From CAYRFQ01 sp964423615 (GTDB taxonomy: Bacteria; Planctomycetota; Planctomycetia; Gemmatales; Gemmataceae): DNA of 64,000 nucleotides. The stretch covers positions 30,032 to 94,031 of the forward strand of contig CAYRFQ010000026.1 in the NCBI GenBank assembly GCA_964423615.1, in the 5' to 3' direction. Under the pieces are notes generated by a model, which was not told where the DNA came from, made no database searches, and was given only the letters and a program-made list of their open reading frames with translations. Of the stretch, positions 19,426-27,950 are shown piece after piece (the first letter of the stretch is position 1; each line of letters begins with the position of its first letter). Made by a program: the position numbers and the translations under genes.

Positions 19426-20075
19426 TGGCCCACCTCTGTTCCGGAGGTAGTTTCGAATCCACGAAGTTCTTCACCGACAACGACGCTTCCCCTCGCCCTT
19501 TTACGCAAGGCAAATTGTATACTCGGGTTGTTATAAATTGGGAAGACGAAAGTGTCGAAGGAGAAGACACGTAGAAAGGTCGTTAGTTGACGGGCGGCCG
19601 ACCAACGGAATCAGCGGCTTCCGTCATGCGATGGGGCAGATAAAAACCTGCATTTCCCCATCTTTATCATATCTTCATAATTATACGCGTTTTGGATGGC
19701 GTTTGGGTCAATTTGTCGAAAATTCGCCAATTGGCTATTGTCGAGGTGAACAACAATCCGCAAATTCTTTTGAGTTGCGTCAGCGATTCTCCAGCGCGGA
19801 CGCACCGCGAAAACTCAAAATCATTCTGGACAAGGCCAGGTAGCAACGCTTTCAGATGGTGCAAAAGATGGTGCAAAAGAAGGAGTCCGCAACCAGGAAT
19901 GGAGTGTGAATTGCTGGACCCGTAGTCGCCGCGGATTGAATTTGGATCAAGTAAGTTTGGAACCCGGCATTACGCTGCCCGGCTGCCCGAAAAGAAACAG
20001 ACGTCGGGCGCCGGGGAAGTCACATTCTCGATGGAAACGTGTATCAATTCGAGCAGTCGGGCAACAACCGAGCCG
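19426..20075. other. gene-poor interval with a short tandem repeat
   Basis: 650 bp without a supportable gene. It contains two adjacent copies of gatggtgcaaaa at 19855-19866 and 19867-19878. Short frames on both strands overlap one another and have no recognisable domain. Decayed coding DNA is possible but cannot be shown. Confidence 0.45.
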
Positions 20076-20549
20076 TTAAATGTTGACTTGAGTGATCGCC
20101 TCTTCGAGTTGCGCTTCCAATCGCGGCATCACGTTTTCGCCCGGCAAGGGATGGTGCCGTAAATGGGTTGCGGCCCAGTGCAGTACAAGTCGACAGAACT
20201 TTTCCTTCGTCGTCGTCCCTTTCATAGGCATGCTCGGAAGGCCTTTCTTCAAGAACCACTCGTCGCACCGCGCATGGAGTTTTTCTGCAGCGGTCTTCAA
20301 GTCGATCTTTTCGGTAATGAACTCTTCCAGAATCGCGGACTTCGCTTCAGTTCGTTCGAGGATAAGTGCGCGTTCCGCTCTCAATTGCTCCGAACGCTCG
20401 GCTTCTTTGTGGATCATGCAGCTTATTTCGGGCCATCTCCAAAAATCAACACCCAACTCATGAGCCCACTGAGGAGACGTCCAACTAATACCAACAAAGC
20501 AACTGATGATGAACGCGAAACTGATACTAAAACGAATGAATAAACCCAT
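20076..20549 (-). CDS. hypothetical membrane-anchored protein
   Basis: 157 residues from ATG 20549, which has AAAGGA about 8 bp upstream; an upstream in-frame start at 20597 lacks such a signal. An N-terminal membrane helix (about 5-22, or an uncleaved signal) is followed by a helical region with a charged stretch (about 45-80, EAERSEQLRAERALI) that looks like a short coiled coil. A C-terminal part has CRLVLHWAATHLRHH and a helix ending AITQVNI. It resembles small planctomycete membrane proteins of unknown role, but no family is recognised. Confidence 0.6.
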   Translation of the reverse strand: MGLFIRFSISFAFIISCFVGISWTSPQWAHELGVDFWRWPEISCMIHKEAERSEQLRAERALILERTEAKSAILEEFITEKIDLKTAAEKLHARCDEWFLKKGLPSMPMKGTTTKEKFCRLVLHWAATHLRHHPLPGENVMPRLEAQLEEAITQVNI

Positions 20550-20875
20550 TTGGGATTTCCTTTCGTGAATTTGCCAAGAAGCGCACCGCGTACGCATAGT
20601 CGTTAGGAACCAGCATCAAAAAGCGAAACGGGTTCTCGGAAGAGAGTCTTCCTGACTAATGATTTCCAACTTAAAAAGTAGATTGTCCAGCAGACGCAAG
20701 GTTCGAAAATACTTCAGTCACGTAGCTCCAACACGCGTGACTCGAATAAATCCGGGTTGCGGAGGTTTTTCAAACTTTGCAAGGGGGTGGGAGGGCACAT
20801 ACTTTCTCTCATGGAGCTTCTTGGGATGCGGTCTCCGGAATCACGGGAGGGCAACTCTTATTTGTTAACTAGGTG
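20550..20875. other. intergenic, nothing recognised
   Basis: 326 bp between two leftward frames. It contains the Shine-Dalgarno site of the gene at 20549 and a G-rich patch (gcaagggggtgggaggg, near 20778). No gene, hairpin or repeat was found. Confidence 0.4.
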
Positions 20876-21286
20876 TCAGGTTGAGAGAGATAACACCTGC
20901 GTGAGGCTTTGTTCACCGTTCTCTACCAATTGAACAACCGAGCCGATTGTAGGTTCTGGTTCTTTCAAAATTTCTTGACCCCTTTCCATCTGGAACTGAT
21001 TTTGCATTCGTTGAGCACCTTGGGATGAAAACCGTTTCCGGGGGAAAAGATTGTCAAACTCGTCCCGTGTGGAAATACGAAGCTCGGCTCCAACAGGACC
21101 GATAAGTTTGCAAGAGACCAAGCCTCGGTCTTCGATTCCCAACCAGAGCTTCGAGACCAACAAGACTTTCTCTCGTCCCTTAGCTCCGCCGTGCAACGTC
21201 ACATCCTCAAATCGAACTTGGTTGCAGTTCTTTCGTAAAACCCGATCGTCTACACGCATTTCGTGTGCCAGCACTTGGATAGTCAT
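20876..21286 (-). CDS. hypothetical protein
   Basis: A 136-codon frame starting at ATG 21286, without a strong ribosome binding site; an internal ATG at 21259 (MRVDDRV) is an alternative. The product mixes strands and helices (VLLVSKLWLGIEDRG, AELRISTRDEFDN) and a helical C-terminus with QMQRG-like charge. No domain is recognised. The composition is ordinary for a soluble protein and codon use is compatible with coding, but isolation and a weak start signal leave it uncertain. Confidence 0.4.
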   Translation of the reverse strand: MTIQVLAHEMRVDDRVLRKNCNQVRFEDVTLHGGAKGREKVLLVSKLWLGIEDRGLVSCKLIGPVGAELRISTRDEFDNLFPRKRFSSQGAQRMQNQFQMERGQEILKEPEPTIGSVVQLVENGEQSLTQVLSLST

Positions 21287-21880
21287 CCAACAATGGTAGT
21301 TCCAAAAGGTTCAGATGGAGTGAAACTGACGACTCGACGCCCCGCAGACTCGCTCCACATTCCCTTTCGTCAGACGAGCCCCTTTTCCAGCATGAAGATG
21401 CACCGAACAATGGGTTTACGATCTTTCCAATTCGTGAGATCAGGTCTTTGCACTTCGATCTGGTATTGTTCAGTCGAACAAGAGTACCCTTGAGCATGCG
21501 ATCTCAAAACACAAAGAATTCATGACAGCCAAGACGATCAAAACCAAAACAATGCCAATAAAACGTGCAGTGTTTGCTGATAAAATAAGCAAATAGTGTG
21601 GGATTTCTCTCCAAGTTTGTCTCAAGCAAAGGCTGGTACCGATCTTTTGTTCAGTCTTCTCACCAGCGTTCTACGAATCAAGACCCAAATGTAACCTTGG
21701 CTGGAATGTCCAAGTTGATTCTAACGATACATGTCAATAGTAACGCGTCCGCATGAACTTTTGCAGAAGAAGGCAGAAAGATAGCGCAAGCCTTGCACGA
21801 GTGCCACTTCATGTCATGCGGTGTCATCGGGTGCATAAATTCATCGCCCAGGAATAAAGCCACGAACAAGGGAGCCGAGA
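21287..21880. other. gene-poor interval
   Basis: 594 bp. On the minus strand, about 21490-21670, a frame without an ATG reads through a hydrophobic stretch (FIGIVLVLIVLAVM) and may be a remnant of a membrane protein. The right end holds the promoter region of the next gene. Nothing else is recognised. Confidence 0.35.
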
Positions 21881-22711
21881 ATGAAGTTGCATCTGCTGAT
21901 TGCCTTGGGAATCTATCTGGCGTTGGTCTCGTCATTGCATGCCCAATCCTCTAAGAAATTCCAAGCTCCCAAGGCTTCCGAAGTTCTCCCTTTACTCCAG
22001 GCCGGATCTCCCGACGCCCTCGAGGGGCCACTCCGAACTGTCATCCTGAAACACTTACCGACTCCACTTTACGAGGCAAGCCCAGGCTGGGGTCGTACGC
22101 GGATGGTAGCCCATGCATTGAAATGGAAACGTCGTGGCATCTTCCTACGGCCAAAAATCTACAAGACACCACGGAATCACGGAGCTTGGAAGAAATACCG
22201 CCTACTCGGCCACAACCTCAACGACACATTGCTCCTCGACATTCGCAACGTCAAATTCTCTCAACCGTTGACGATGCACTTTACCGTCTTTCTGAGTTTC
22301 GATGCTCGCGCGGAGTATTATCACCACCAGTGGAATTCAGGAGTGCGTATTTACGCTGGGAGCGTAAAGGCCAAATTGCGTGCGAAGGCTTATCTCGACT
22401 GCGTCGCAACGGCCCATCTCGAAAAGGGAAAATCGTGGATTCCTGACGCCGTCTTTCAGGCGAAAGTCGTCCGAGCTCACCTCGCTTACGACAACTTGCG
22501 AGTCTACCACGTCCCCGGTTTTGGCGGGAGTGCCGCTCGCATCATCGGCGAGGCTTTCCACGGAGCCCTCAAACAATGGCATCCGTCGGTCGAGCGAAGG
22601 CTCCTCGCGAAAGGCAACGCCGCCATCGTCCGAGCCGCCGACACCAAAGAAATTCGCGTAAATATGGGACGAGCTTTCGAGAAAGCATTCGGAAAGTTGA
22701 AGTGGAAGTAA
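21881..22711 (+). CDS. secreted hypothetical protein
   Basis: 276 residues; GGGAG lies about 7 bp before the ATG. The signal peptide runs to about residue 22 (LHAQS). The mature part has strand-rich sequence (FLSFDARAEYY, GVRIYAGSVKAKLRAKAYLDC, LAYDNLRVYHVPGFGG) and a basic helical C-terminus. The alternating strand pattern in the middle suggests a lipid- or ligand-binding beta sheet facing the periplasm, but no named family is recognised. It is flanked by gaps on both sides, so context gives no function. Confidence 0.7.
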   Translation: MKLHLLIALGIYLALVSSLHAQSSKKFQAPKASEVLPLLQAGSPDALEGPLRTVILKHLPTPLYEASPGWGRTRMVAHALKWKRRGIFLRPKIYKTPRNHGAWKKYRLLGHNLNDTLLLDIRNVKFSQPLTMHFTVFLSFDARAEYYHHQWNSGVRIYAGSVKAKLRAKAYLDCVATAHLEKGKSWIPDAVFQAKVVRAHLAYDNLRVYHVPGFGGSAARIIGEAFHGALKQWHPSVERRLLAKGNAAIVRAADTKEIRVNMGRAFEKAFGKLKWK

Positions 22712-23452
22712 AGATTTCTGGGCCAGAGGAATCGAGAGGAAAGGCCGTATTCTCGTACTGATGGACCCTGTCCCCAACTCCATTCACAGAGTTCGCACCG
22801 CACCTACATTCAATTCCTTTTGGCAAGCCTCAAAAAAGTAGACAAGGCTCTCGACGACCTAATCAGCCCGAACAACGCCTCAGCCTACGACGAGAACCGA
22901 TGTGGCTTATTCCTCAGAGGAAGGTGAGTCCGTCCCATCAGTTCCGCAAACACATCCGACCACGACAATTGATTCCGATGTATTGAGAAATCCGATGGTA
23001 ATGAATCTTCCGACCAGCCAGTGGAAGGACGAAACTACCCGCCGTTCGCCCAGAACGACGAGTCCATCGAAGTGTTCCTTTCTTTTGGCAGAAGGCCAAG
23101 GTCATCGTAACCTGGTCAGAATGGCCGGGTAAGCTTGAGTGTCTTGTGCCAATGGCGATCCAAGACCGTTTCCTTACCCACTCAGACATCATTAAGATGC
23201 CAGCTTTGGAAAACATTCGGGTTATTCACGTCAGCTAATGCCTGTTCGGCTCTCAATTCAGGCATATCGAGCCGAATTGGGTTGCGTGTTCGAGTGTACG
23301 GACATACAACAATACTTGGTGTAATTTAGGTCGAGGAGAAGTTCCCTTCTTGCTTGCGCCGTTCTTATGGTCGAAAGGAAAACCTCTTCCGCAAGGACCT
23401 TAAGATCTAGACGAAAGGAAGGAAAAAGAAGCGTTCCGTAAATGGAGGTGAA
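22712..23452. other. gene-poor interval before the ParA module
   Basis: 741 bp. No frame has both a start signal and recognisable content. The sequence becomes AT-richer towards 23400. A strong GGAGGTG sits just before the start at 23453, so the promoter of the ParA-partner pair should be in the right half. Confidence 0.45.
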
Positions 23453-25168
23453 ATGGGGGATCTCACAGAACTACTAGTGGCTATCTTTAGCACCGCAGGT
23501 GCACTCATCACAGTTTTTGGAGCCGTACTTGGGTACTTGATATCCGTGATTCGTGAGTTGAAACGCGAACTCAAGAGCCAAAGAGAGCAGCACGAAGTTC
23601 AAGATCAAAGAATTATCGAGATTCGGCAAGAACTTAAGAGATGGCATAAAGGTTTTGTGGAAGAGCGGCGAAGAGCAAACAAAAATGCTACACTCGCGAA
23701 CCGACGCCAAGCAAAAATTCAAGAATTAAAGTTAACACTCGAAGATGACAAACACAAAAACGTGCAGAAGTTCGAAGAACAAACAATGAGATTAGAGCGT
23801 TATTGGTCTAGCCTGTTGAACCAAAAAATTAATGATCTCGAACGACAACACGAGGGTGAACTTGAGCGCAGTAAAACTGTACATGCAGCTGAAATCTCCA
23901 AGTTACAAGCGGATATACAGGCCAAAGCGAAGCTGATTGCGTCGTCCCAGGTTGAGATCACCAGCCTCCAAGAAACCAAGGCCCAGCTGAGCGGGGAACT
24001 AGAGAAGGTCACAGAGGAACACCTCGAATCCCGGGACGAACTGTTTCAAAACCGAGCTACTCACGCTCGAATCTCAGATCGAACAACGCGAGTTTGGGAA
24101 AGACCTGTCCCGGAGAATGTTCCTACATTTTTGTCTTGGCGAATGCGCAGAGCGACGATCATCTCAGTTTTGAATTTGAAAGGTGGTGTTGGGAAAACTA
24201 CTCTGACTGCTAATTTGGCGGCAGCGATGTGGGAAAATGACAGATCAAAAAAAGTAATTGCAGTTGATCTTGATTACCAACGAACACTGACACAACTATG
24301 CTGTAGCCACCAACACCTTGCGGAAAAACATGACCGAAAAGAATGTATCCAACATTTTCTACTTACACAAGAACCTAAAGCACCGTTCATTCCAGTTGTT
24401 ACTCCTTCTTCAAACAACAAGGAGTGTTACCAAGAATCGTATATCTCGCGGAAATTCAAACAGTGTTTAACGCCAGTACGGAGACACAATGGGATCGAGG
24501 AAATGTTCCAGCTTGTGACATGTAGTGAAGTGCTCGCTGAGCAAGATGCAAGTGGCACTCTGGACGATACAGAGATGCAATTGTTCGGAGAATGGTTAAT
24601 AGAAAAATACAGTCTTGACACTCGCTTTTTACTTCGGAGGGCTTTGCACACCGATCCAATTCGCAATCAATTTGATTATATCCTGTTGGATTGTCCTCCT
24701 CGCCTCAGTCTTTCCTGTATTAATGCTCTCGCTGCTAGCGATTACGTTCTCATTCCTGTGCTGCTTGATGAAACGTCTTCACCATCAGTCCCACTCCTTC
24801 TCAAAAAACTAAAACGCCTGAGTAAAATTCCACACCTCGTTGACCGGCTCCAAGTTCTTGGCGTTGTTGCAAATGAAGTCAGGTACTCCAGTGGAGAACT
24901 CATCGACCCTATGAAAAAAGTCTGGACAAGGATGACACCAACTTGTGAAAGGGCATGGGAAGGGACTGTACACCAGTTCGAATCCAAGATTCAAGATTCA
25001 GCATATTTTTCAGCAGCAGCAGCAGCGCTGGGACCTGATTTCGCAGTTTTGAGACATGAATTCGTTAGGAGCATGTTTAAAGATTTACTTGAAGAAATAG
25101 AAGGAAGAATTCAATATGAACGTGAAAACACTTCAGCTCTTTCTACAAACACTCCTTACTCCTATTGA
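23453..25168 (+). CDS. membrane-anchored coiled-coil ParA-type (MinD/ParA) ATPase
   Basis: 571 residues; GGAGG is 4-5 bp before the ATG. One N-terminal membrane helix (about 6-31) is followed by a long coiled coil (about 35-200, e.g. ELKRELKSQREQHE). A complete ParA-family ATPase follows: deviant Walker A KGGVGKTT at 243-250 with the signature first lysine, switch I VDLD at 271-274, and Walker B FDYILLDCPP at 407-416. A conserved IPVLLDETS segment near 434-443 matches the position of the ParA specificity loop. Canonical ParA and MinD proteins lack a membrane-coiled-coil N-terminus, so the ATPase is here presented on a stalk from the membrane. The next gene overlaps its end by 53 bp, implying coupled translation. 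The region is visibly AT-richer than its neighbours, suggesting transfer. The role could be partition, positioning or defence; I infer only that it hydrolyses ATP with the partner's help. Confidence 0.88.
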   Translation: MGDLTELLVAIFSTAGALITVFGAVLGYLISVIRELKRELKSQREQHEVQDQRIIEIRQELKRWHKGFVEERRRANKNATLANRRQAKIQELKLTLEDDKHKNVQKFEEQTMRLERYWSSLLNQKINDLERQHEGELERSKTVHAAEISKLQADIQAKAKLIASSQVEITSLQETKAQLSGELEKVTEEHLESRDELFQNRATHARISDRTTRVWERPVPENVPTFLSWRMRRATIISVLNLKGGVGKTTLTANLAAAMWENDRSKKVIAVDLDYQRTLTQLCCSHQHLAEKHDRKECIQHFLLTQEPKAPFIPVVTPSSNNKECYQESYISRKFKQCLTPVRRHNGIEEMFQLVTCSEVLAEQDASGTLDDTEMQLFGEWLIEKYSLDTRFLLRRALHTDPIRNQFDYILLDCPPRLSLSCINALAASDYVLIPVLLDETSSPSVPLLLKKLKRLSKIPHLVDRLQVLGVVANEVRYSSGELIDPMKKVWTRMTPTCERAWEGTVHQFESKIQDSAYFSAAAAALGPDFAVLRHEFVRSMFKDLLEEIEGRIQYERENTSALSTNTPYSY

Positions 25169-26135
25169 GGCCTGTGGGACCTCTAATCTCGCAACTCAGG
25201 ACCTACAACGTGTAACGCAGGCTCTTGAGAATTTTGGAAAAAAGTCCCTTGAGGAATTTGCAGTTTTCTTGGAAAGAGCTCGCCAATACGAGGAACAGGG
25301 GCATTGGCCCCTCCTGCAACCATCAATTGCGGGAGAAGTGGTTGATCAGGCCATGCCTGATGATTATGCGAAACGTTTAACTAAATTTCTTCAAAGGCAC
25401 GTCGAAGGCAATGGCAAGGTCTCAGCAGTGGTTTTTAAGGAACTCAAGGCCCTTCGCGATTCCCTGAAAGCAGCAGAACTAAGGGAGGTTGCAAAAAAGT
25501 GCGGTATCATGAGCGGAGTGTCGAGCGCAAATGCTCCTAAAGTAATCGAAAAGATTTTCGAACATCTCACAGGACAGAATTATGCCGTTGCTTTGATTAA
25601 CACTCACAAAACAGCACTAGAAAGTGCTCAAGGGGATGAACATGCAGTAAATTCCCAGCTTGCAGAGACAACCTCTGCCCTCGATGCAAACCAGTTAGTT
25701 AAGTTGGCCAAACAAATGGTCGCAGTACCAGTCAAAAAATCGAAATCAGATGCAGAGGCCAAAATCCGCCAACACTTACTGAAAACAACCGAAAAAGATC
25801 AAACCTCAGAAACACGATCTGGTGAAGACCCCTTCGTTACACCAGAGCAGGGGGAGCAACTTAAGGAAACAACTTCTGAAACTAACAAGAAGTTGGACCA
25901 AATCGTTGAAACCATAAGAGAGTTAAAATCCAAAGCCAGTCCCGATGACGCTCCCTACGATGAAATCGAAGAAGAACTCGCTCGCCTTGAACAAGAACTC
26001 GACAAGGACGAGGCGATTGAGATTGCTAAACGGTTGGGGGTAACTTGGAGCCTTTCAAACAAGGCTGCCGCGATGCGTGAAATTCGAGAAGAAGTGTTTG
26101 AGCAAAAACTTGCTCGGGAAAAGATTGACTACTGA
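25116..26135 (+). CDS. helical partner protein with three SAP/Rho-N-like repeats
   Basis: 339 residues, starting inside the ATPase gene at ATG 25116 with GGAAG about 8 bp upstream. The whole protein is predicted helical. Three segments share one pattern (hydrophobic-xx-AKxxG, a linker with SNA/SKS-type residues, then an amphipathic helix): ELREVAKKCGI-MSGVSS at about 127-155, NQLVKLAKQMV-VPVKKS at about 195-225, and EAIEIAKRLGV-TWSLSN at about 300-325. This helix-extended-helix pattern resembles SAP and Rho-N nucleic-acid-binding motifs. Between the second and third there is a charged helical stretch (SETNKKLDQIVETIRELKS). A DNA-binding or adaptor role opposite the ParA ATPase is inferred; neither ParB nor MinE similarity is apparent. 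AT-richer like its neighbour. Confidence 0.75.
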   Translation: MNVKTLQLFLQTLLTPIEACGTSNLATQDLQRVTQALENFGKKSLEEFAVFLERARQYEEQGHWPLLQPSIAGEVVDQAMPDDYAKRLTKFLQRHVEGNGKVSAVVFKELKALRDSLKAAELREVAKKCGIMSGVSSANAPKVIEKIFEHLTGQNYAVALINTHKTALESAQGDEHAVNSQLAETTSALDANQLVKLAKQMVAVPVKKSKSDAEAKIRQHLLKTTEKDQTSETRSGEDPFVTPEQGEQLKETTSETNKKLDQIVETIRELKSKASPDDAPYDEIEEELARLEQELDKDEAIEIAKRLGVTWSLSNKAAAMREIREEVFEQKLAREKIDY

Positions 26136-26230
26136 GATACCAGTATCTTCTTCAACTCGGGAAATCAAAACATTCGATTCTTACTAGGTTCTCCTCATCA
26201 TTCACAAACCCCATTCACAGAAACTCACCC

Positions 26231-26258
26231 CTGGACACGACCTTCACAGCGTGTCCAG
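26231..26258. repeat. 9-bp perfect inverted repeat after the ParA module
   Basis: ctggacacg at 26231-26239 and cgtgtccag at 26250-26258, 10-nt loop, in the 135-bp gap between the convergent partner gene and the MBL gene. There is no T-tract on either side. It could be a weak bidirectional terminator, or a protein-binding site for the module. Confidence 0.5.
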
Positions 26259-26270
26259 TGTGTCTCAAAC

Positions 26271-27509
26271 CTACTTCAAATTATTGTCCTTCTTGAACTT
26301 GTCGATGAGTGGACCGAGTTCTTGACTCGTATCCAGTCGCCCGTTGTCCACAAACGGCGTCCGAGGCGTCACCAACTTGGGATCGGGGTCGTCCGGAGGC
26401 GTCGGCGACCGGGCAGGCCAAGAAGCGTCATTCACCTGCACTTCCCGAACCGTGATGTCCTTCTTGGTGACATTCCACACCAACAAGTCGGTCGCCATCG
26501 TCAGGGGTCCCTTATAAGTCTTGCGGAGTCCTTCATAAATGGGGTACCGGGTATCAAAGTCGTTGAAGAAGTGGTACGCCACAGCCATCCGTGGTCGAAT
26601 CTTGTCGAAGACGATACCGCAAGCTGCCGGCGGAGTGTGCACTTTGGTGGCCACGTTCAGCGCTGCCGCCGGACTGAAACCGTACTTCGACATCATCAAA
26701 TCCGGCCCCATGAAACATTCATGAATTGCCAGGTCGGCCCCTTTGGCGTACTTGGTGAACCACGTGTTCGGCTCCGAGTCACCACTAAAGACGAACTTGA
26801 GACCATTCCACTCAAGGCCATAGCTCACTGCACCATCAATACAGTGGATCGCCGGCCAGCTCCGGATCGTCACTCCGTTTTTCTTGTAAACGACCTTGTT
26901 CTCCTGCTTGTAGTCGAACTCCTTGACCTTGATCTGCCCACCGTTAGTGGCAATCGTCCCGAGCCGTCCGGTGACATCCCATGTGTATGCCTTCTCGAGG
27001 TGCTCCACGAAGTACTTGGTCCCGGTCTCGGGTTTCGCTCCGCTCGGACCGTAGACATAGAGCGGCCCGTGCCGACCACCTGTCCACCCGCCGATCCAAA
27101 GCGCGTCAATGTCTCCGACGTGGTCGGAATGCAAGTGGCTCACGAACACCTTGTCCAGAAAATCGTAAGGAATGCTTAGACAGCCAAGGTTGGCAGCCGA
27201 ACCCGTCCCGATGTCGAAAAGAAACTTGTCACCGTTGCCGAGTTCGACCAGGAAACACGTCGCCGCTTGCGACCGACGGGCAGCCGGCATTCCGGTCCCA
27301 CACGAGATCACCCGCATCTCGTTCGCACCGAGTTTTTCCGTCCCAGGATAGTACGTGTCTAATTGTTTCTTTGTCGTTTTGTTCTGTTTCTCCTGGGCAG
27401 TTGCGTTCCCGTTGCGACTCGCGTTGGTGTAAATGATGACGATTCCAAGCAGGACCGCCACAAACCCGAAAACTACCACCTTCGGAATGGATCTCGATTT
27501 GGTGTTCAT
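26271..27509 (-). CDS. membrane-anchored MBL-fold metallo-hydrolase (GntH-like)
   Basis: 412 residues from ATG 27509, with GAGGGAG 7 bp upstream; an in-frame ATG at 27551 lacks it. An N-terminal membrane helix or signal (about 9-28) precedes a metallo-beta-lactamase fold. The metal-binding motif HLHSDH (H125, H127, D129, H130) lies after a strand, FSGDSEPN supplies the bridging Asp, and IHECFMGPD and AVAYHFFND supply later ligands. Annotated relatives in other bacteria are called guanitoxin-biosynthesis-type MBL hydrolases (GntH), but no other gene of such a pathway is nearby, so that substrate should not be assumed. A periplasmic hydrolase of unknown substrate is the safe reading. Confidence 0.85.
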   Translation of the reverse strand: MNTKSRSIPKVVVFGFVAVLLGIVIIYTNASRNGNATAQEKQNKTTKKQLDTYYPGTEKLGANEMRVISCGTGMPAARRSQAATCFLVELGNGDKFLFDIGTGSAANLGCLSIPYDFLDKVFVSHLHSDHVGDIDALWIGGWTGGRHGPLYVYGPSGAKPETGTKYFVEHLEKAYTWDVTGRLGTIATNGGQIKVKEFDYKQENKVVYKKNGVTIRSWPAIHCIDGAVSYGLEWNGLKFVFSGDSEPNTWFTKYAKGADLAIHECFMGPDLMMSKYGFSPAAALNVATKVHTPPAACGIVFDKIRPRMAVAYHFFNDFDTRYPIYEGLRKTYKGPLTMATDLLVWNVTKKDITVREVQVNDASWPARSPTPPDDPDPKLVTPRTPFVDNGRLDTSQELGPLIDKFKKDNNLK

Positions 27510-27950
27510 GCGATCTCCCTCTGTGATTCGGTAACACGGAAGTTTGAGCAATGGTTAACGACTTTATCAGAAAGTATTGGTTAATCTACAAATTTTACAG
27601 AAAATACTGAACCCATCGTTCTTGCGTCATCCAATCCATCCACATTTCACCCATTCAAAAACCTCACGACACCACCGGTCGCGTCCTGTAAGGTCTCCCG
27701 ACGATTTGGAAACGTCCCCAGATGTCATTCGAAGTGTATTTTCCAATGGCTCACCAAGTAGGCGATCCCAAACTCTCCAAACGTTGGCTTAAATTCAAAA
27801 AGCCCCTCGGCTGGCAAGTTGATGCCCGAGACTCAATGCCCATCGGAACCAAGTTTCTTGCCTACTCGTCAACAAACAGGTAGCAAGTAAAATCAAACTT
27901 GTTCGGTCGCCGTCAACAGAAGCAATCCCATCTCGAGGAGGGAATCTGGA
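27510..27950. other. divergent promoter region
   Basis: 441 bp between the leftward MBL gene and the rightward VanZ gene. It is AT-rich near 27540-27620, where the MBL promoter is expected. GAGGAGGG at 27936-27943 is the ribosome binding site of the VanZ gene. No coding content is seen. Confidence 0.5.

Noticed and set aside
21490..21670. Hydrophobic minus-strand frame without an ATG
   Set aside because: About 60 codons, no start codon with a ribosome binding site, no family match; noted only as a possible remnant.
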